From: Megalonaias nervosa
Taxonomy: Eukaryota > Mollusca > Bivalvia > Unionida > Unionidae
NCBI GenBank assembly: GCA_016617855.1
Contig: JAECUM010001772.1
Coordinates: 62,001 to 126,000 of the forward strand
DNA length: 64,000 bases
Direction of reading: 5' to 3'
Both the position numbers and the translations under genes were made by a program. Below are positions 57,816 to 64,000 of the stretch, piece by piece (within the stretch, counting starts at the first letter, position 1; the number at the start of each line of letters is the position of its first letter). The notes beneath the pieces are model-generated. The model saw only the letters and a program-made list of their open reading frames with translations. It did not search any database and was not told where the DNA came from.

Positions 57816-58649
57816 TAAGGGTATTGGTCAGTTGATAGTGGACATGGGATGAGTGATTGGCGGTATACCTGTTAAAATGGAATCCACCCTATATACAAGA
57901 GTGGTTTAAAGGTTAACTTCTAGGAGTAAATAAACTCACCCACTGTTCATAGAAAAATGTGGACATAAACTGGTCTTGGAACTGACAGAATGTTATCAAA
58001 CCACAGCATTTTTATGCTGCAAAATAGCTCAAATAATCTAATGTTTCTTATGTGATGCAGTTCAGACTCTCTGCTGTTCTGAATCAAAAATACAAATATC
58101 TGGTCACAAATACATTACAGTAAATCTAGAATTTATGGATCAAGTAATCATCCATTCATATGAATATCCAACAACTGGAATGCTTAGTAGTGAAACTGTC
58201 ACACTTAACCTAACCTGAGTCTGACTGTATGACATGACATGGAACTTTCATTGGACATTCTGTTTTGAAAAATGATGTTGTCTTTGTCAGGTGTTATGTT
58301 ATTCAGAAGGACTTTTTGAATTATAATTTGCAGAAGAAAATCTGCTTTTAAATGTTACTGGTTAATACAACTGTGCAAAATATTTGACTAGAGTCTGGGA
58401 CTATTTTTTATGAGCAACAAATGAAAGGTGTAGTGACTGAGTCAGAATGAATGAAATTATTTTCTTCTTTTTTCACTCTAAACTATTTCCATGAAAATAA
58501 AAACTGTGATAAACAGAATATCAAATGGGTAATGATTTAACATTAAATTTATGAAACTACTTGAATAATGTCCAGCTTTTGCAAGCCTTGGCTCCAAAAG
58601 CTGGACATTATTGAACTCATTTCATAAATTCAGTATTAAATCATTACCC

Positions 58650-59240
58650 TTTTGAGATCCTCTATATATTAATGAGGTGATTTTGCATCTGATTGGCTCA
58701 TCTTCTTACCACTATAAAGAGATGGTGTCTCAAAACTGATTTGAATAAAACTTAAGGGAAATAGCTAATATTTTCAAGATGTTTATGAGTATTTTTATGA
58801 GCAAGACCTATGCATATTTATGAAGTGGTCTTGCATTTGATTGGCTGAGTTTTGTGCCACTCAAGAGGCTGTATTTTTGATAGGATTTTGATCAGACCTG
58901 CTAAATAGACTTATATGATCTGATGATATGATACTGCATTTGATTGGCTGAGCCTGTCAACAATTTAACAACTATATTTAAAATAAGATTTTTATGAAAC
59001 TATTTAAAAAGCCTCATATTATCAAGATGTTGAATGAATTTGACTTTGAGCAAAATCTTCACATATTTATGAAGTCATCTTGTATCTGATCGATTAAGCT
59101 TGTTACCACATTGGAGACAAAGTTTCAAATATTTTGCCCCAACTTGGTCGATAAACTTGTATCATCCATCTTAGGCTGGATTTGTAAAAGTGAAATTATG
59201 AATGAGATTATCTTGCATCTCAATGTTACCCCTCTAGATG
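58650..59240. repeat. dispersed repeat R2, third block
   Basis: Three units with TTAATGAGGTGATTTTGCAT and GATTGGCTGAG words. Just upstream a short inverted repeat occurs: CCAGCTTTTGCAAGCCTTGG and CTCCAAAAGCTGG near 58572-58606. Confidence 0.6.
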
Positions 59241-60984
59241 TAGAGGCATTATTTTTCATCCAATTTTCAAAACTTTAAACTGACCTTCCTGACAAACCAA
59301 AAATCCAAATTCATCTGATTTAAATTTAAAGACATTCTCTAGAATATCGATGAATCATACATGAACATGTATTAGTGTAACTTCAGATAAATTTTCAAAT
59401 CCCAGTGTTATAATTGATTTAAAATACTGTAATATATACAAGAGGAGCATAAATAAGACAGAAAAAAATGTATTATGTGTAATATATTGCATCTAGCAAG
59501 TGTTTGTCAGATAACAAAACTTTAAACTTCAGCCACCCATAACTTTGGAATTTTTCAATTCTTTTTTCAGTTTGGTAAATAACTGAATCTAACTGCATCA
59601 AGTTATTATCATTTTAACAATGCTTTCCTGTCTCTTTTCATGAAGGATGATGTTGATCTTGTGTTCTTCAAACATTATTTGCAGTGCATAAGATAATGTT
59701 TACATTTAAAATTAATGGAATTTATTTTGTTGATTTGAAAACTCTTAGTAGCATGATATTATTGTCTTGAATGATGTCAGGCAGATGTTCGGTCATATAA
59801 TTACTTTCCTGACCTTAAAAGTACATTATATTTTATCACACATGCTATTAACCATAATATGTAGTAGTTTTCATGTACATTTAATCCAAACAAAACTTTC
59901 CTTTCTGAATAGTCAATGACATTTTAAATGTTTATTGGAGGTAGATTGTTGGACATCAGTTTTTCATGGAAGAGGTGGTTTTTTTGCATCTAAATTCAGA
60001 TATCATCAGTTCAAGAGAGTTCTTGATTTGTTGTTTTTAATGTTATTAAACTTTTATTTTATTTGATATAATGATAGAAGGCATGAAAAACTGTGCAAAA
60101 TAAAATTTGTGCAAATAGGTTGGTTTGAAGTTGTTAGCATTTGACTATTTGTAAAGGGAGGTAAATAACCTCTTAATTTTGATGGCACCACAGAGAAAAC
60201 ATATTGGAAATATATTTTGATTATTAGGCAAGAAAAGTTGATTTACTTGTATTTTTGATGATTGTATTTTATATAATTATCTACATCTTAATTATTTTTT
60301 AATTTAAAAGACATGAGAAAGTACAATTAATGGCGAATTATGTAAAATTCAGTTTTAAAGAAATTGTGTACCAAAATGAATGTTGTAACTTTCCTCCTTT
60401 GAGTAGGTTTAGCTGAAATGTATAACATTTCAGATGTGTCATGTGACATGATTTGTTGATGTAAAGTTAAAATGTGTCAATTTACATTATTTAAATGATT
60501 TGATTGTTTTTTTGTATGTTTGAGGAACTATTCAAATAATCATGCAAATGTGTGTTACCATTTTACTTATATTTATATGTTCAATTTGCTGACTTCCATT
60601 AATCTGCATTATTAAGGATTGAAATCCTGGCAAGAACAGATGTTCATTTTGTCTCATGCTAGCGAAGCTTTCACTGATGAGATGTTCTCTTTCTTTTTAG
60701 CATATTTCATTTGAAATTTTCGTGTCACTTTAATTGTTGATAAGTGGATTGTTGCATTAAAGCTGTCTTATTTGATTTAATTATAAGGAATGTGTTTGTT
60801 TTATTTCATAATAATTGGAGTTTATCCCCAATTAGGTTACCTGGCCAGAGGTCAGTGCCATTTATGGTATGACCATGCATCACTAAATATTATTGCATGT
60901 TACCATACTAATGCTTCTATTTTGGAATTGATTTTGTGCAAAAGTGGGTATAAATAAAATCATTGTCATCAACATCTTGAACTG
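59241..60984. other. no gene seen
   Basis: Strongly AT-rich DNA with no repeat array, RNA gene or coding exon recognised. Confidence 0.5.
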
Positions 60985-62260
60985 GACTTCTGATACTCAA
61001 ATTTCATGCTTAGCTATTGCATTGATGCAAAGTTTTGGCATGGAGAACTGTCCTTGAAATTTCATGCTTAGCTATTACAGTGATGCATACTTTTGACATG
61101 GAGAACTGGTCTTGAAATTTCATGCTTAGCTACTGCAGTAATGCATAGTTTTGGCATGGAAAGCTGGCCGTGAAATTTCATGCTTAGCTATTGCAGTGAT
61201 GCAGTGTTTTGGTATGGAGAGCTAGCCTTGAAATTTCATGCTAAGCTATTGCAGTGATGCAGTGTTTTGGCATGGAGAGCTGTCCTTGAAATTTCATGCA
61301 TAGCTATTGCAGTGATGGATAGTTTTGGTATGGAGAGCTGGCCTTGAAATTTCATGCTTAGCTATTGCATTGATGCAAAGTTTGGGAATGGAGAGCTGGC
61401 CTTGAAATTTCATGCTTAGCTATTGCATAGTTTTGGCATGGAGAGCTGGCCTTGATATTTCATGCTTAGCTGTTGCAGTGATGCAGTGTTCTGACATGGA
61501 AAGCTGGCCTTGAAATTTCATGCATAGCTATTACAGTGATGCATGGTTTTGGCAGTGAGAGCTGGCCTTCATATTTCATGCTTAGCTATTGCATTGATGC
61601 AAAGTTTTCACATGGAGAGCTGGCCTTGAAATTTCATGCATAGCTATTGCAGTGATGCAGTATTTTGGCATGCAGAGCTGGCCTTGAAATGTCATGCCTA
61701 GCTATTGCAGTGATGCAGTGCTTTGGCATGGAGAGCTGGCCTTGAAATTTCATTCTTAGCTATTGCAGTGATGCAGTGAGAGCTGGCCTTGAAATTTCAT
61801 GCTTAGCTATTGCAGTGATGCAAAATTTTGGGTATGGAGAGCTGGCCTTGAAATTTCATGCTTAGCTATTGCATTGTTGCAGTGTTTTGGCAGTGAGAGC
61901 TAGCCTTGAAATTTCATGCATAGCTATTGCAGTGATGCATAGTTTTGGCATGGAAAGCTGGCCTTGAAATTTCATGCTTAGCTATTGCATTGATGCAGTG
62001 TTTTGGCAGTAAGAGCTGGCCTTGAAATTTCTTGCTTAGCTATTGCATTGATGCATAGTTTTGGCATGGAAAGCTGGCCTTGAAATTTCATGCTTAGCTA
62101 TTGATATGATGCAGTGTTTTCTCATGGAGAGCTGGCTTTGAAATTTTATGCCTAGCTATTACAGTGATGCATAGTTTTGGCAGTGAGAGCTGGCCTTGAA
62201 ATTTCATGCTTAGCAATTACAGCGCTGCATAGTTTCGGCATGGAGAGATGACCTTGAAAG
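60985..62260. repeat. 58-bp minisatellite, about 21 copies
   Basis: Unit CTTGAAATTTCATGCTTAGC plus TATTGCAGTGATGCAGTGTT plus TTGGCATGGAGAGCTGGC. Several copies are shortened (for example near 61425 and 61780), and a TGGCAGTGAGAGC variant recurs in an irregular pattern, suggesting higher-order duplication. Confidence 0.95.
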
Positions 62261-62544
62261 TAAGATGCTCTTGAGCTTGAATCAGAGTTGGAGATGTTGC
62301 TTTGATATTTTTCAAGTCACATTAATTTTGAATGGTGGTATCTGTTTGGCCGGTAGTGAATTCTCAGTCTCAATCTTAATTCATAGCTTCATGATCTCGG
62401 TGTTGGGTATTATTTAAAATACTTGCATGTTCTACTTTGTGAATCTGCTCAACACTAAATACTTTACATGAACTGTTTTTTTTAACCAAAGGGATTGATT
62501 TTATTAAAATTGTTGAAAATATAACTTTCTAGGGATATATGAAT

Positions 62545-62822
62545 TTATTATGTTTACCCCAAAGGATATTGTTGTCGTTGTTGTAGGGTTTAATGCCATT
62601 TTTCAGCACAAGATAGGCTATACATGGCAGCCAGTATAACTGGTGGAGGAAGAAACCTGGAAAACCCTGGGAAGAACCACTGACCCACAAGAACCTACTG
62701 GCAAGCATTCTCATGTACCCACGTTAGCGGAGCCTGAGACTCGAACCCATGCAGACAGAGGTGAGACGGCAGTGATATGAACAGTGAGCGCTTTACACCA
62801 CTCAGCCATTTAGGGCCCCCAC
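62545..62822 (-). mobile_element. tRNA-derived SINE, family 2
   Basis: On the - strand it starts CCCTAAATGGCTGAGTGG (A-box TGGCTGAGTGG) and has GGGTTCGAGTCTCAGG (B-box) about 65 bp in, then a body ending near GCCATTTTTCAGCACAAG read on the + strand and a (TTG)n-like tail at about 62570. The gap between boxes suggests a tRNA with a long variable arm region (Ser/Leu-like) or an insertion. The fragment at 57725-57815 is another copy. Confidence 0.8.
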
Positions 62823-64000
62823 CAGAGTATGCAAGATTGTACTAATCAGAATTATTTTTAAAGCAAATTTAAGTTTCTGTTATTTTATAGCTCACCTAGC
62901 CAAGTGATCATATGGTTTTTCTTCAATTGTGTGTTACCTTTCCATTTTTGTCGTCCATTCAAAATTGCTACTTACAACATCATAAAGAACTACTTGACTA
63001 ATTTGCACCAGATTTCACAGGTAGCATTCTTCCATCAGTTCTTGTCAAAATTGTTCATTGGACACAAATCCATCATCCAATATGGCAACAGTTACTAAAA
63101 TTATATAATCTAACAACTCAACAAAAGTCACTCAGTAGAATTTGACAAATTTAATAGAAAGCATCCAGCCATGGCTTTTCAGAATTGTAGAAAATGATGC
63201 TTATCTCCCATAAAACTTTTCTGTCATTGCTAAAAAAACAAAAATATTTAAATGACTTATAAAAAATTAACTCTTCAGAATTTTAGCAAATTTGATGTTA
63301 AGTATCTTAATATAAAGACCTTTCAAGTTTTGTACAAAATGACGCAGATCTGTCATGAATGGCCATTGTCACTAAATATGTGAAAAGCTTGAAACAGCTT
63401 GTGCTAAGGCAGACCAAATTTGAAAATTGTGCCAGATGAAACAGAAAGCATTCAAGGCCTTCACAATTAAAGATGCCACTCTGCCAACAAATATGGCCAC
63501 CATTATTAAAAGCAAAACGTTTACACAACTTTATCTAAATAAACTGCTGCTTTGACAAAATGCATCCTGACATAGAAGCCTTGCGATATTGGGACAATTG
63601 ATGCAGATGTGCCATCAAATATCATAAAAAATATTAAAGCTAAAGATATCTTGAAATAGTTGTTTTCATACCACATGCAATCAACAACATTGAAAGAAAT
63701 TTCTACAGAAAGTATCCTATTGATGCAGATTTCTTGGCTAACTGTTCTTGCATTTGGGGTCTGCTCTGGAGTGTTGGTTCACTGCTGGATGTTGGAAATT
63801 TGTAAATATTGAAAAACTCCAAAACAATTTTATACATGTTGTTTTTTTTATTGACCTCTTTAGTTTTCAGAAGTGATCATGCAGAGCTTGTAATTTCTAT
63901 GAGATGCACAACAGAAGTAAGGTAAGAAATATAGCTTGTGTACAATGCTATTTCCTTTGAGTATTTCTTCCAACATTGATACTGTTAATGACCGTAATTT
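62823..64000. other. no gene; weak divergent repeats
   Basis: Phrases such as 'CAAATATGGCCACCATTATT', 'AAATGA(C/T)GC(A/T)' and 'CTTTCAAGTTTTGTAC' recur with drift roughly every 150-190 bp, suggesting an old tandem or dispersed family. No coding potential seen. Confidence 0.45.

Overview
This is animal nuclear DNA, most likely from a marine lophotrochozoan and probably a mollusc (inferred from the style of its SINEs, DIRS, piggyBac and LINE relics and its AT-rich, intron-rich layout; no database was searched). It holds one clear host gene, split into small exons over about 26 kb: an MBLAC1-like metallo-beta-lactamase-fold hydrolase on the + strand (exons at 26880, 29387, 42530 and 52823). Its first exon was not found. 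Almost everything else is mobile DNA, tandem repeats or intronic/intergenic sequence.

The most interesting region is 4263-23877. It is a 19.6-kb virus-like element of the Polinton/Maverick/adintovirus type, with ~267-bp terminal inverted repeats and a 5-bp target duplication (GAGCT). It landed inside an older L1/Tx1-type LINE on the - strand, whose two halves flank it (about 1830-4257 and 23883-24866). The element was later hit by a tRNA-derived SINE (inside the left terminal repeat) and by a piggyBac transposon (14635-17025). The left arm (4.9-11.8 kb) is a run of co-oriented virion-type genes: small membrane and minor structural proteins, a double-jelly-roll-like major capsid protein, an adenain-like cysteine protease, a fibre-like protein, and a second large structural protein. 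The right arm holds an HNH endonuclease, a polymerase-like/SF1-helicase/HNH protein, a retroviral-type integrase, a phospholipase A2-like protein and an A32/FtsK-type packaging ATPase. The classical Polinton protein-primed polymerase is not visible. A polymerase-helicase-HNH fusion appears to replace it, and this is the best candidate for something poorly described.

The element is decayed but young enough to read. Frames are broken by single-base slips, mostly in homopolymers, and by in-frame stops that are nearly all TGA, whereas gene-terminal stops are nearly all TAA or TAG. That bias points to CGA-to-TGA decay at CpG, or less likely to recoding. A TATA-like AT motif abuts the start codon of nearly every gene in the element.

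The rest, region by region: 184-874 is a MULE/FLYWCH-type transposase relic. 24.9-53 kb contains the MBLAC1-like exons, including two phase-matched 164-bp versions of exon 2, one of which lacks the zinc ligands. Its introns hold a hAT relic, a minisatellite interrupted by a LINE fragment, a DIRS-type retroelement with inverted terminal repeats (about 35.7-39.65 kb), a 40-bp minisatellite and a decayed coding-like stretch (43.7-50.8 kb). 53-64 kb holds a TTAA-flanked MITE, dispersed repeats, a second SINE family and a 58-bp minisatellite (60985-62260).
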